A DNA stretch of 64,000 nucleotides from Bacteroidales bacterium (lineage in GTDB: Bacteria; Bacteroidota; Bacteroidia; Bacteroidales; UBA932), in NCBI GenBank assembly GCA_017455065.1, contig JAFTBU010000049.1, forward strand, positions 244,811 to 308,810, written 5' to 3'. Below the pieces are notes generated by a model. It did no database searches. It saw nothing but the letters and a program-made list of their open reading frames with translations, and was not told the DNA's origin. The translations under genes were made by a program, and so were the position numbers. Positions 1-8,832 of this stretch are shown piece by piece (position 1 is the stretch's first letter; each line of letters opens with the position of its first letter).

Positions 1-1299
1 TACACAAATGTCTTCGGGCTGAAGCCTGCGGCTGCCGCTACCATGTTTCTGGTCGTGCGCCTGGTGGACGTGCTTTGGGACCCCGTAGTGGGCACATTCG
101 TGGACAAGAGCAACCCCAAATGGGGAAAATACCGCTCCTGGCTCATACTCGGAGGCATACCGCTGGTAGCCCTCGCGATACTCTGCTTCTGGAACGGATT
201 CAGCGGCTCCCTGCTCTACGCCTACATCACCTATGTCGGCATGAGCATGTGCTACACCCTGGTGAACGTACCCTACGGAGCCCTCAACTCATCCCTTACG
301 CGTGACACCGACGAAATCACTGTCCTGACCTCCACCCGCATGTTCATGGCAAATCTGGGCGCCCTCTGCGTCAAGTCCCTTCCTATGATCATAGCCATTT
401 TCGCCCCCAAGGCCCTCAATCCCGAAACCGGGCTGCAGGAGACCGTCATCAACACCCCCGAAGCTGCTCCGGCATGGTTCATCACCATGACCATATTCGC
501 CGCCGTGGGCATGCTGCTGCTGGTTTTCTGCTTCTCCCAGTGCAAGGAAAAGGTCGTCATGGACGAGAAGGCCTCGGCCAATGTGAAAGTGAGCGACCTG
601 TGGATGGAATTCATACGCAACAAGCCCCTCAGGATCCTGGCTTTCTTCTTCATCACCGCATTCGCGATGATGAGCGTAGCCAACGCCGCGGACGCCTACT
701 TCATGACCTATAACATAGGCGCCACTCCCTTCATGACCACAGCGTTCATGTGGCTGGGCACCATCCCCGCCTTCATCTTCATGCCCCTCGTACCCGCCAT
801 CAAACGCAAAGTGGGCAAGAAAGGCATGTTCTACATCTTCCTGGGCACCGCCATCGCCGGCATGATCATGATGTACGCCTTCGTGAGCATCCCCGCCATA
901 AAGAGCCACTTCTGGATGCTGTGCGTAGCCCAGTTCATCAAGAGCACCGGCCTTATCGTAGCCACCGGCTACATGTGGGCCCTGGTCCCTGAAGTCGTAG
1001 CCTACGGAGAATACACCACCGGACGCCGCATCGCAGGCATAGTCAACGCCCTCACCGGCATCTTCTTCAAGGCCGGCATGGCCCTGGGCGGAGTGATCCC
1101 CGGCCTGGTCCTCGCCATCGTCGGATTCGACGCCGAGCTTCCCAAACAGACAGCGCTGGCCGAGCAGGGCATACTCTGGCTCGTCTGCGTCATCCCCGCG
1201 ATACTCCTGCTGCTCGCCATCTGGATCATAAGCAAATACGAGCTCAGCGACGAGAAGATGGACGAAATCAACAAAGCGATAGAAGAAAGATACGCATAA
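1..1299 (+). CDS. Sugar:cation symporter, GPH/MFS type (5' end missing)
   Basis: The reading frame is open from the first base, so the start lies outside the window; an internal ATG at 43 is not the true start. The protein is a polytopic membrane transporter. The segments around DVLWDPVVGTFVDKSNPKWG and WGKYRSW match the conserved loop after helix 2 of the glycoside-pentoside-hexuronide family. Later hydrophobic blocks and the GEYTTGRR motif near the C-terminal half fit the same family. It ends 12 bases before a GH43 gene and is followed by a GH67 gene. It is therefore inferred to import a xylo- or uronic-acid-containing oligosaccharide for cytoplasmic hydrolysis. The exact substrate cannot be read from sequence. 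Confidence 0.88.
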   Translation, partial: YTNVFGLKPAAAATMFLVVRLVDVLWDPVVGTFVDKSNPKWGKYRSWLILGGIPLVALAILCFWNGFSGSLLYAYITYVGMSMCYTLVNVPYGALNSSLTRDTDEITVLTSTRMFMANLGALCVKSLPMIIAIFAPKALNPETGLQETVINTPEAAPAWFITMTIFAAVGMLLLVFCFSQCKEKVVMDEKASANVKVSDLWMEFIRNKPLRILAFFFITAFAMMSVANAADAYFMTYNIGATPFMTTAFMWLGTIPAFIFMPLVPAIKRKVGKKGMFYIFLGTAIAGMIMMYAFVSIPAIKSHFWMLCVAQFIKSTGLIVATGYMWALVPEVVAYGEYTTGRRIAGIVNALTGIFFKAGMALGGVIPGLVLAIVGFDAELPKQTALAEQGILWLVCVIPAILLLLAIWIISKYELSDEKMDEINKAIEERYA

Positions 1300-1311
1300 C
1301 CACATAAGACC

Positions 1312-2307
1312 ATGGCAAAGAAAGTAAGCAAGAGATATCTCTTCCCCGCCGACTACATGGCGGACCCTTCCGTACACGTGTTCGACGGAAAGATATACAT
1401 CTACCCTTCCCATGACTGGGAGTCCGCCGCTCCTGACGACGATTTCGGCAGCGAGTACGACATGAAGGACTACCATGTGCTCAGCATCGAAGGCGACGAT
1501 CCCATGACCTCCCCCGTAAAGGACTGGGGCAACGCCCTGGACATCAAGGATGTCCCCTGGGCGCGCCGCCAGCTCTGGGACTGCGATGTCCAGAAAGGCA
1601 GGGACGGCCGCTACTACATGTATTTCCCGGCCAAGGACAAGACCGACATCTTCCGCTGCGGCGTGGCAGTCTCAGACTCCCCCACCGGCCCCTTCAAGGC
1701 ACTTCCGGACCCGGTCCGCGGCAGCTATTCGATAGATTACGCCATCCTGCACGATGACGACGGCGGGTACTACATGTACTTCGGCGGCATCTGGGGCGGT
1801 CAGCTCCAGCGCTATGAGGACAATCTCGCCAAGGACTGCGGCACATCCTACCCCGCAGACGGACAGCCCGCCATCCCCGCAAGGGTGGTGAAGCTCGGAG
1901 ACGACATGCTGCAGTTCGCCGAGGATCCCAAACCGGTCGTAATCCTGGACGAAGCCGGCAAGCCCATCGCCGTGGAAGACAACGAGCGCCGCTTCTTCGA
2001 AGCCAGCTGGATGCATAAATACAAAGGGAAATACTATTTCAGCTATTCCACCGGCGACACCCACAAGATCTGCTACGCAGTGGGTGACAACCCCTACGGA
2101 CCTTTCACCTACCGCGGCGTCATCCTGACCCCCGTGGTCGGCTGGACCACCCACCACGCCATCATCGAATGGAAAGGCAAGTGGTACCTCTTCCACCACG
2201 ACAGCTGCCCCTCCAAGGGCATCAACCGCCTCCGCAGCCTGAAGGTCTGCGAGCTCGAATACGATTCCGACGGCAACATTGTCACTATAGAAGGGACGGA
2301 TGAATAG
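1312..2307 (+). CDS. GH43 family glycoside hydrolase, cytoplasmic
   Basis: 331 residues with a five-bladed propeller GH43 pattern. The general base Asp18 sits in YMADPS, the pKa-modulating Asp142 in SIDYAILHDDDG, and the general acid Glu230 in RRFFEASWMHKYKG. GH43 enzymes are mostly beta-xylosidases and alpha-L-arabinofuranosidases. The N-terminus (MAKKVSKRYL) is not a signal peptide, so the protein should act in the cytoplasm on material imported by the upstream symporter. The gene starts 12 bases after the symporter and overlaps the next gene by 8 bases, so the three form one transcription unit. Substrate is uncertain: xylosidase is favoured because the neighbour is a glucuronidase. Confidence 0.88.
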   Translation: MAKKVSKRYLFPADYMADPSVHVFDGKIYIYPSHDWESAAPDDDFGSEYDMKDYHVLSIEGDDPMTSPVKDWGNALDIKDVPWARRQLWDCDVQKGRDGRYYMYFPAKDKTDIFRCGVAVSDSPTGPFKALPDPVRGSYSIDYAILHDDDGGYYMYFGGIWGGQLQRYEDNLAKDCGTSYPADGQPAIPARVVKLGDDMLQFAEDPKPVVILDEAGKPIAVEDNERRFFEASWMHKYKGKYYFSYSTGDTHKICYAVGDNPYGPFTYRGVILTPVVGWTTHHAIIEWKGKWYLFHHDSCPSKGINRLRSLKVCELEYDSDGNIVTIEGTDE

Positions 2308-3985
2308 ACGGATACTGCTGCTGTTGCCCCTGTTGCTTGCAGCGGCATGCACCGGGGCTTCCCAGGGACCGCTCTGGCTCGCTTCAGGGCCGCTGGAGCC
2401 CCAGGGGGAACCGTACTACGAGTACCGCATCCTCAACCATTGGGACAATCTCGACGACAGCGTGGAGAGAGGGTACGCCGGAGCTTCCATATGGAACTGG
2501 ACCGGTGACCTCCCCGTGGAAAGGATACACGAATACGGCCGCCTGAACCGCTCCATCGGCATCAACGGCAGCGTACTGAACAATGTCAACGCCAATCCCC
2601 GCATCCTCACCCCCGAATACCTCAAGAGGGTGGCGCAGATCGCCGACATATTGCGCGGATACGGGATACGCACCTACCTTTCCATAAACTTCGCCAGCCC
2701 CCAGGCGCTCAAGGAGCTGCCCACCGCCGATCCCCTGGACCCCGCGGTGGCGGGATGGTGGAAGGACAAGGTGGACGAAATCTACCGCAGCATTCCCGAT
2801 TTCGGAGGCTTCCTCGTGAAAGCCTCGTCCGAAGGGCAGCCGGGACCGCAGAATTTCGGCCGTAGCCACGCCGACGGGGCCAATATGCTCGCCGACGCCC
2901 TCAAGCCCCACGGTGGCATAGTGATGTGGAGGGCCTTCGTCTATTCGGCCACCAGCCCCGACAGGGCCAACCAGGCCGTGGAGGAGTTCCAGCCCCTGGA
3001 CGGAGCGTTCCGGGACAATGTGATAATCCAGGTCAAGAACGGACCGGTGGACTTCCAGCCCAGGGAGCCGGTGAGTCCCCTGCTGTTCAGCCTGGAGAAG
3101 ACCCCTTCGATGCCTGAGCTCCAGATCACCCAGGAATACCTGGGCCAGAGCCTGCACCTGACCTTCCTCGCCCCCATGTGGGAAGAGTTCTTCTCCACCC
3201 TGTTCTCCGATCCCGGCGGACGCCGAAACCGACTGGCCATAGCCGGCGTAGCCAACACCGGGCAGGAAGAGAGCTGGTGCGGACATGTCTTCTCCCAGGC
3301 CAACTGGTACGCCTTCGGGCGCCTCTCATGGGATCCGACACTTTCATCGGAGCAGATAGCCGACGAATGGATACGCCTCACCTTCCCCCGCCCCTGGTGG
3401 TGCGGCAGGAAGAGATTCGAGAAGGAATTCATCGCCCCCGTCAAGGAGATGATGCTCTCCTCCAGGGAAGCCTGCGTGGATTATGAGATGCCGCTCGGCC
3501 TGCACCACCTGTTCGACAGCACCCACTACGGCCCCGGTCCCTGGGAGAAATCCGTCAGGCCCGACTGGGAACCGGCATATTACCACAAGGCGGGAGCGGA
3601 CGGAATCGGTTTCGACAGGACCATGGCCACGGGCTCGGGCAACACCGCCCAGTATCCCGAACCGCTCAGGTCCCTCTACGAAAACCTGGAGACCTGCCCG
3701 GAAAACCTGCTCCTGTGGTTCCACCACCTGAGCTGGGACTACCGCATGAGCAGCGGGAAGACCCTCTGGGAGGAACTGTGCGCGCACTATGACCGCGGGG
3801 TCGCCGCTGTACAGGAATACATCCTCACCTGGGATTCCGTCAAGCCTTATGTGGACAAGGAAAGATGGGAAGATGTGCACAGACGCCTGCTCTTACAGGA
3901 AGAAAGTGCACGTGACTGGCACGACAAATGCATTGATTTTTTCAAAAATGCTTATTTTTGTTCTTCGACAAATATAAGCAAATGA
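2300..3985 (+). CDS. GH67 alpha-glucuronidase, short lipoprotein form
   Basis: 561 residues. A lipoprotein signal ends at Cys17 (LLLAAAC). The segment from about residue 43 (RILNHWDNLDDSVERGYAG) is the hallmark of GH67, which removes 4-O-methyl-glucuronic acid from xylo-oligosaccharides. The catalytic set is present: acid Glu178 (SSEGQPGP), and Asp251 (NGPVDFQPREP) and Glu279 (ITQEYLG). Their spacing equals that of E292, D365 and E393 in Cellvibrio GlcA67A as I recall it. Family members are usually around 700 residues with an N-terminal accessory domain. Here the catalytic barrel follows the signal almost directly, so roughly 115 N-terminal residues are missing, and the C-terminus is also shorter. 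The gene overlaps GH43 by 8 bases and the next gene by 4. Confidence 0.9.
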   Translation: MNRRILLLLPLLLAAACTGASQGPLWLASGPLEPQGEPYYEYRILNHWDNLDDSVERGYAGASIWNWTGDLPVERIHEYGRLNRSIGINGSVLNNVNANPRILTPEYLKRVAQIADILRGYGIRTYLSINFASPQALKELPTADPLDPAVAGWWKDKVDEIYRSIPDFGGFLVKASSEGQPGPQNFGRSHADGANMLADALKPHGGIVMWRAFVYSATSPDRANQAVEEFQPLDGAFRDNVIIQVKNGPVDFQPREPVSPLLFSLEKTPSMPELQITQEYLGQSLHLTFLAPMWEEFFSTLFSDPGGRRNRLAIAGVANTGQEESWCGHVFSQANWYAFGRLSWDPTLSSEQIADEWIRLTFPRPWWCGRKRFEKEFIAPVKEMMLSSREACVDYEMPLGLHHLFDSTHYGPGPWEKSVRPDWEPAYYHKAGADGIGFDRTMATGSGNTAQYPEPLRSLYENLETCPENLLLWFHHLSWDYRMSSGKTLWEELCAHYDRGVAAVQEYILTWDSVKPYVDKERWEDVHRRLLLQEESARDWHDKCIDFFKNAYFCSSTNISK

Positions 3986-6426
3986 GAAAACTGTTCCTCC
4001 TGTCAGCCCTGCTGGTATCAATTTCCGCATCAGCCCAATATCATTTCAGTCTCCCTAGCGTAAATCCTGAAGAGGATTCCCTTGCCATCGTAAGGGTACG
4101 CGCAAAGATGGATTCAATACGCCAGCACCGCCCGACCGTAGCCGTCGTGCTCGGAGGAGGCGGAGCCCGAGGCATGGCCCATCTGGGTGTGCTGCGTTAC
4201 ATTGAAGAGATGGGCATACCCGTCGACATGGTAGGCGGCACCAGCATGGGAGGACTCATCTCGGGACTCTATTCCCTGGGCTACGGAGCCGGATATCTGG
4301 ATTCGCTCGTACGTGCGATAGACTGGACCACGATGATGTCGGACAAGGTTCCCGACAGCTACCAGACTTACAAGATACGCAGGAACAAGGAGCGTTTCGC
4401 CATCACCATCCCATTCCACTACAACGAAGAGGACATGAGGCACAGGATAAGCAAGCAGCTCGCCTACGACAGGAACTATGAGCAGGGCGACACCCGTACC
4501 TCCGACATGGGTCAGGAGATGCTCTCCAAGATAGGAATGGGCCTCCCGGACGGATTCCTCTTCGGTTTCAATGTCCGCAACACCCTCAACTCCGTGTCCG
4601 TCGGATATCAGGATTCCATACGCTTCGATGAGCTGCCGGTGCCTTTCTTCTGCGTGGCCACCGACATGCTTTCCCTCAAGGAAAAGAACTGGACCTCCGG
4701 CAGTTTCGTGGATGCACTGCGCTCCACGATGGCCATTCCCGGGTACTTCCGCCCCGTGCGCGTCGGCGGTATGGTACTGGTGGACGGCGGTACCCGCAAC
4801 AATTTCCCCGTCGACCTGGCCAAGGCCATGGGTGCCGACATTGTCATAGGCTCCGAGATGCCTTCGGTGAGGACCCTCGCCGACCTGGAAGGTCTCGCCA
4901 ACCTCGCCATGCAGAACATCACCCTGATGTCCGCAGACATTTGCGAAGCCAACCGCAAGCTGACCGACATCCTCCTGCAGCATGAGCTGAAAGGCTACAC
5001 CATGCTGTCCTTCGATGCCAAGAGTGTCGATGACATCATCTCCCAGGGATATGCCATGGCGATCTCCAAAAAGGACGAATTCGAGGAGATAGCCCGCAGG
5101 GTGGGCGCCACCCCCAAGGCAGACAATGCCAAGGCTGAGGCCCCCAAGGGAGGCAGCGCCACCGACATTTTCAAGAAAAAAGTCAAGATAGCTGAAATCC
5201 TCTACGAAGGCGTGGAGCCCAAGGAGTCGGAATTCATCATAAACCGCGCCCTGCTTCCCCGCGACGGAATGTACGGCCGTGAAGAGATCGAAACCGTGCT
5301 GTCCGCCCTCTACGGCACCAGGGCCTTCGAGTCCGTGACCTATCACCTGTCCGGAGCACAGGAGCCCTACACCCTGGTATTCGAGTGCCAGAAAGGCCAG
5401 ACCCACGAGTTCGGCGCCGGAGTCCACCTGGACACCGACGAAGGCGTCTATGTAGATGCTTACCTGGGCCTGGGCACCCGCAAGCTTGCAGGTCCTAGAT
5501 TCGTCACCGAGCTGAAAGTAGGAAACATCACAGCCCTCAACCTGGATTTCTCATACAAACCCATGGGGCAGCTCCCTGTCTTCGGCGTCGCCATCAAGGG
5601 ATCTTCGAGACACTTCACCTACTGGCTCGGAGAGGATCACGCCAGCTACAACGGAATCAATTCCAGAGCAGAGCTCTATTTTGAAGATTCCAGGCTGGTG
5701 TTCGGCAATGTCAGGATGGGTGTCGCCGCAGAGATCGAGCCTTTCGAGGACTACGTGGACAATGAGATCCAGTGGAACGGCTGGGATTTCAAGAGCCACT
5801 GGCTGTCGACCTTCGCCCTCCTCCGCTACGACACTTTCAACGACAGCTATTTCCCTACCAATGGCTTCCGTCTGATGCTGGACACCCGCTATGTTTTCAG
5901 CGGCTATTCCACTTATATGGAAGACGATTGGACTTGGGAGGACAATCATTACGAAAGCAAAGTCTTACCTTACAGCGTAGGTCTTGCCAATGCCACGGCG
6001 GCATTTTCAATCGGGGAGAAATTCGTGGTCCAGCCTTCCCTGTATTTCGGCTGGCAGACCGAATTCCCCGGCCGCATGAATTTCATCCACAACCTGGCAG
6101 TGGGAGGGACCATGGCCAGCAGGTATGTCGATTATCAGCTGCCTTTCTTCGGGATTGCCACCGGCATGTATTCCTGCGGCAGCTTCGCGGCGACAGCCCA
6201 GCTGGACCTCCGCTACCGCATCAACCACAAGAACTTCCTGACCCTCAGGGGCGGATTGCTCCAGGCCAAGGATGTCTTCACCGATATATTCAAGACTAAG
6301 CCCAGCGCCTACGCCTTCGGACTGGAAATAGGACAGAAAACCATAGTCGGTCCCATGACCCTGGGACTTCAATGGTGTGATATGACCGGATTCAGCGCCG
6401 CGCTGTCTCTGGGATTCAATTTCTAG
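3982..6426 (+). CDS. Patatin-like phospholipase with POTRA and outer-membrane barrel
   Basis: The ATG at 3982 is chosen because it begins a normal signal peptide (MRKLFLLSALLVSISASAQ) and overlaps the previous stop in an ATGA arrangement; an ATG at 3958 is less likely. 814 residues. The patatin domain shows the oxyanion loop GGGGARG (about 58-64), nucleophile Ser88 in GTSMG, and Asp268 in VDGGTRNN. A POTRA-like segment follows at about 395-460 (VKIAEILYEGVEP). The rest is a BamA/TamA-like beta-barrel ending in an aromatic residue (GFNF). This is the PlpD type: a phospholipase attached to its own outer-membrane barrel. It is probably unrelated to sugar use despite the tight overlap with GH67. 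Convergent 4-base overlap with the next gene. Confidence 0.9.
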   Translation: MRKLFLLSALLVSISASAQYHFSLPSVNPEEDSLAIVRVRAKMDSIRQHRPTVAVVLGGGGARGMAHLGVLRYIEEMGIPVDMVGGTSMGGLISGLYSLGYGAGYLDSLVRAIDWTTMMSDKVPDSYQTYKIRRNKERFAITIPFHYNEEDMRHRISKQLAYDRNYEQGDTRTSDMGQEMLSKIGMGLPDGFLFGFNVRNTLNSVSVGYQDSIRFDELPVPFFCVATDMLSLKEKNWTSGSFVDALRSTMAIPGYFRPVRVGGMVLVDGGTRNNFPVDLAKAMGADIVIGSEMPSVRTLADLEGLANLAMQNITLMSADICEANRKLTDILLQHELKGYTMLSFDAKSVDDIISQGYAMAISKKDEFEEIARRVGATPKADNAKAEAPKGGSATDIFKKKVKIAEILYEGVEPKESEFIINRALLPRDGMYGREEIETVLSALYGTRAFESVTYHLSGAQEPYTLVFECQKGQTHEFGAGVHLDTDEGVYVDAYLGLGTRKLAGPRFVTELKVGNITALNLDFSYKPMGQLPVFGVAIKGSSRHFTYWLGEDHASYNGINSRAELYFEDSRLVFGNVRMGVAAEIEPFEDYVDNEIQWNGWDFKSHWLSTFALLRYDTFNDSYFPTNGFRLMLDTRYVFSGYSTYMEDDWTWEDNHYESKVLPYSVGLANATAAFSIGEKFVVQPSLYFGWQTEFPGRMNFIHNLAVGGTMASRYVDYQLPFFGIATGMYSCGSFAATAQLDLRYRINHKNFLTLRGGLLQAKDVFTDIFKTKPSAYAFGLEIGQKTIVGPMTLGLQWCDMTGFSAALSLGFNF

Positions 6427-7577
6427 AAACGCTTTCCTATACGCAGGGCGACCACCCAGCGGTAGAAATGTCCGTCGGTATCGACCCTTCCGCCATCACC
6501 CAGGGGAAGGTCGGTGTTGCCGTAGTATGAATAGGCGTCGGCCGTGGACGAGAGGTTGAATGACCACAGGTCATGTGAATACCCTATGCCGATTCGGGTC
6601 AGGAAATTGGCCCTGAGCGTTCCGTTCATGTAGCCTTTGTAGTACTGTTCGTACTGCTCGGTTTCCAGTGAATACGCGTAAGCCGTGGATGTGAACTGGT
6701 TGAAGAGGGTGACCATGGGCACCGCGGTCAGGTTCAGTGTGAGATTCCTCAGACCCTTTTCTTTATCGGCATGAGGCTGCCTGTGAAGGAAGACGAAATT
6801 GTGGGAATAACCCAGACCGAAGGAAACCTGGGCGTTTGACTGCCTGGCGATACCTCCGTTCCAGCCGACTATGTTCTCATCCTTTTCCAGGGTGAAATCG
6901 TTCAGGATCAGCTTCGTGCCGAAGATGAAACTGCCGGCGCTCCTGCGCTGGAAAATGTTGCCCTTGTAAGCTGCCGAATATGCGAAAGACCTGCGGTTGA
7001 AGGCATAGAACGCATCCAGGACCAGAGAGCGTATACGGCCCGGATTATCGGTGGTGCCTTTCGTGGCACTATAAGCCCATGAATCCGGTTCTCCTATAGT
7101 GAAGTCGTAATCCAGAAAATCGGAATGGTTGATATAATGGAGCTGGACAGCGTATCCGGCTGACATGAGATCCAATGACAAAGACCTTTCAGTGCCGTCG
7201 CTATGGAACTGGCGGTTCAGGGAAAGGGAGAGTTTGCCGTATCCCAACTGGATACCCGCGGCCTGGTCGACCTTCCTGGGAAGACCCATGGAAACGACTC
7301 CCGGCGATGTCTCTTCTATCACTTTGTATCCGTCGAAATAGGCGGACATCACGCTGAAACGGTTTTCAATCGCGAAACCTACCTGGTGGACATTACCGGT
7401 AAGCGCCACCGTCCAGCGGGGCTCAGGCTGGTAGATCGCTTCGGGATCGAGCTCCATGGAGGGACCGAAGAATTTGTCCAAGAAAGCGAGCTTTTTGCCG
7501 CTCTTCTCCTGTGCACCCGCAAAGGAGGAGGCCAGCAATATTGCAGCTGAGCAGAGAAGTGTCTTTACGATATTCAT
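6423..7577 (-). CDS. DUF4421 family protein, predicted outer-membrane or secreted
   Basis: 384 residues with an N-terminal signal peptide (SAAILLASSFAGAQ). The remainder is rich in alternating aromatic and polar residues, as in a beta-barrel, and ends in RIGKRF with the terminal Phe typical of outer-membrane proteins. I recognise the DUF4421 pattern seen in Bacteroidales, but no function is known to me. The gene is monocistronic: a good -7 box lies 15 bases upstream and its 3' end runs 4 bases into the convergent patatin gene. Confidence 0.7.
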   Translation of the reverse strand: MNIVKTLLCSAAILLASSFAGAQEKSGKKLAFLDKFFGPSMELDPEAIYQPEPRWTVALTGNVHQVGFAIENRFSVMSAYFDGYKVIEETSPGVVSMGLPRKVDQAAGIQLGYGKLSLSLNRQFHSDGTERSLSLDLMSAGYAVQLHYINHSDFLDYDFTIGEPDSWAYSATKGTTDNPGRIRSLVLDAFYAFNRRSFAYSAAYKGNIFQRRSAGSFIFGTKLILNDFTLEKDENIVGWNGGIARQSNAQVSFGLGYSHNFVFLHRQPHADKEKGLRNLTLNLTAVPMVTLFNQFTSTAYAYSLETEQYEQYYKGYMNGTLRANFLTRIGIGYSHDLWSFNLSSTADAYSYYGNTDLPLGDGGRVDTDGHFYRWVVALRIGKRF

Positions 7578-7592
7578 CTGGAATTATTTTCG

Positions 7593-7600
7593 CAAATGTA
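7593..7600 (-). promoter_or_regulatory. Bacteroidetes -7 box for the DUF4421 gene
   Basis: On the minus strand this reads TACATTTG, a perfect match to the TAnnTTTG box of the Bacteroidetes primary sigma factor, 15 bases before the ATG. The -33 region would fall inside the upstream terminator T-tract, so a promoter and a terminator are packed into 90 bases. Confidence 0.6.
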
Positions 7601-7612
7601 CCAAAAAAAATG

Positions 7613-7641
7613 AAAAAGGACGGCTGTTTTTGCAGCCGCCC
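7613..7641 (-). terminator. Rho-independent terminator of the hexuronate operon
   Basis: On the minus strand GGGCGGCTG and CAGCCGTCC form a 9-pair stem (one G-U) around a 6-base loop, followed by TTTTT. It lies just past the uxaE stop and so ends the kdgK-to-uxaE transcript. Confidence 0.85.
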
Positions 7642-7667
7642 TTCCACTTGGTCCAAATCAATGGAGA

Positions 7668-8813
7668 CTATTTGTCGAAAAGTCTCTTGACGTGCCTCTG
7701 GCAGATGTTCTCGGTGATCTGCTCTCCGATGACGTCAGTGTACTTCTCGAGAGCCGGCAGGAACTCGTTTGAGAGCTCAGCGGCGATCTTGTAGCTGACA
7801 TGGATGAGCTGACGGAAAGAAGGATTGTAGAGAGGCTCTGCCTGGTTGTGGCGCATGACCTTGGCATAGGTCTCAGCATCCCACTTCTCGACTTCCTCGG
7901 GTGAAGGAAGGGCCTTGACATCGACGTCGATGACGGTGGCGTAAGGCACGGTGAGCTCTTCCATACGGCCGAGAGCATTGACATAAATCTTCTTGGCAAG
8001 GGCGAGTCCTTCGGGAGCTGCGAGAGCGAGACCGATATTCTCCTCAAGCCAGGTGGTACCGGCGGTCTTGATGTGGATACCCTTGTCATACTTGCGGATC
8101 AGCTTGCCCATGATGGGGTAGATGCTGAACTTGTCGGAACCGGAGTGGATGGAGAGTTTGAGGTTCTCGGGGAGTCCGTATTCCTTGATGCACTCGTCGA
8201 TGACGATGAGATCCTGCTCGAATTCTTTCTCGAACTGGGCGAGGTCTCCGCGGTAGTCGACACCCTTGTTGAAACGTCCGGTGAACTTGGGAGCGATGGT
8301 CTGCAGAGGAATCTTCTCGGCAGCAAGCTCCTTGAGGATGTAGCGGAGCTCCTCGGGAGTCTGGGCGACATCCACCTCATCCATGGAAACCTCGGTCACG
8401 AAATTATCCACACCCTTCTTCTCGGCGATATGGCGGTATATCTTTCCTGCCTCTTTGATGGCGGGAAGGAACCTCTCCTCCATGGAGCCGGTCTTGCCGA
8501 TGTAGTCGGCTACGTCGATGGTGTAGAAATCTGAAGCCTCGATGAATTTGTCAACATTGGAAAGGTTGATATGGTCAGCGTCCACGAGATACTGTCCGGT
8601 GTAACCGAGAGCCTTGACGGCTGCATCGGCTTCCTTGCGGGTCTCCATGGGGACGGTGCCCACGATCTGGTGCTCACGGTTGGACTTGTTCCATACGGGC
8701 ACGAAATGTACTCCGAAAAGCTGCTCGGCCTCGATGAGAGCCTTCAGCTGGTTGATGCCTTCATGGGCGAAACGGTCGCCGATACCGAAGGAATATTTTC
8801 CTATTTTCATCAT
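7668..8813 (-). CDS. uxaE: Tagaturonate epimerase family protein
   Basis: 381 residues, no signal peptide, TIM-barrel-like. The blocks KYSFGIGDRFAHEG, LSIHSGSDKFSIYP and GIHIKTAGTTWLEE match my memory of the UxaE family, which in Thermotoga interconverts D-tagaturonate and D-fructuronate and so joins the galacturonate and glucuronate branches of hexuronate breakdown. Its position as the last gene of an operon with a 2-keto-3-deoxygluconate kinase supports this. It starts 19 bases after gnd and is followed by a terminator. ATG ATG offers two starts three bases apart. The family call is from pattern recognition and the exact reaction is inferred from it. Confidence 0.65.
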   Translation of the reverse strand: MMKIGKYSFGIGDRFAHEGINQLKALIEAEQLFGVHFVPVWNKSNREHQIVGTVPMETRKEADAAVKALGYTGQYLVDADHINLSNVDKFIEASDFYTIDVADYIGKTGSMEERFLPAIKEAGKIYRHIAEKKGVDNFVTEVSMDEVDVAQTPEELRYILKELAAEKIPLQTIAPKFTGRFNKGVDYRGDLAQFEKEFEQDLIVIDECIKEYGLPENLKLSIHSGSDKFSIYPIMGKLIRKYDKGIHIKTAGTTWLEENIGLALAAPEGLALAKKIYVNALGRMEELTVPYATVIDVDVKALPSPEEVEKWDAETYAKVMRHNQAEPLYNPSFRQLIHVSYKIAAELSNEFLPALEKYTDVIGEQITENICQRHVKRLFDK

Positions 8814-8832
8814 ATTGTCAGTGTTTTAATGT

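Noticed and set aside
289-1476. Long antisense open frames opposite most genes
   Set aside because: GC-rich codon bias leaves open shadows in other frames; the sense genes have clear domains and the shadows do not.
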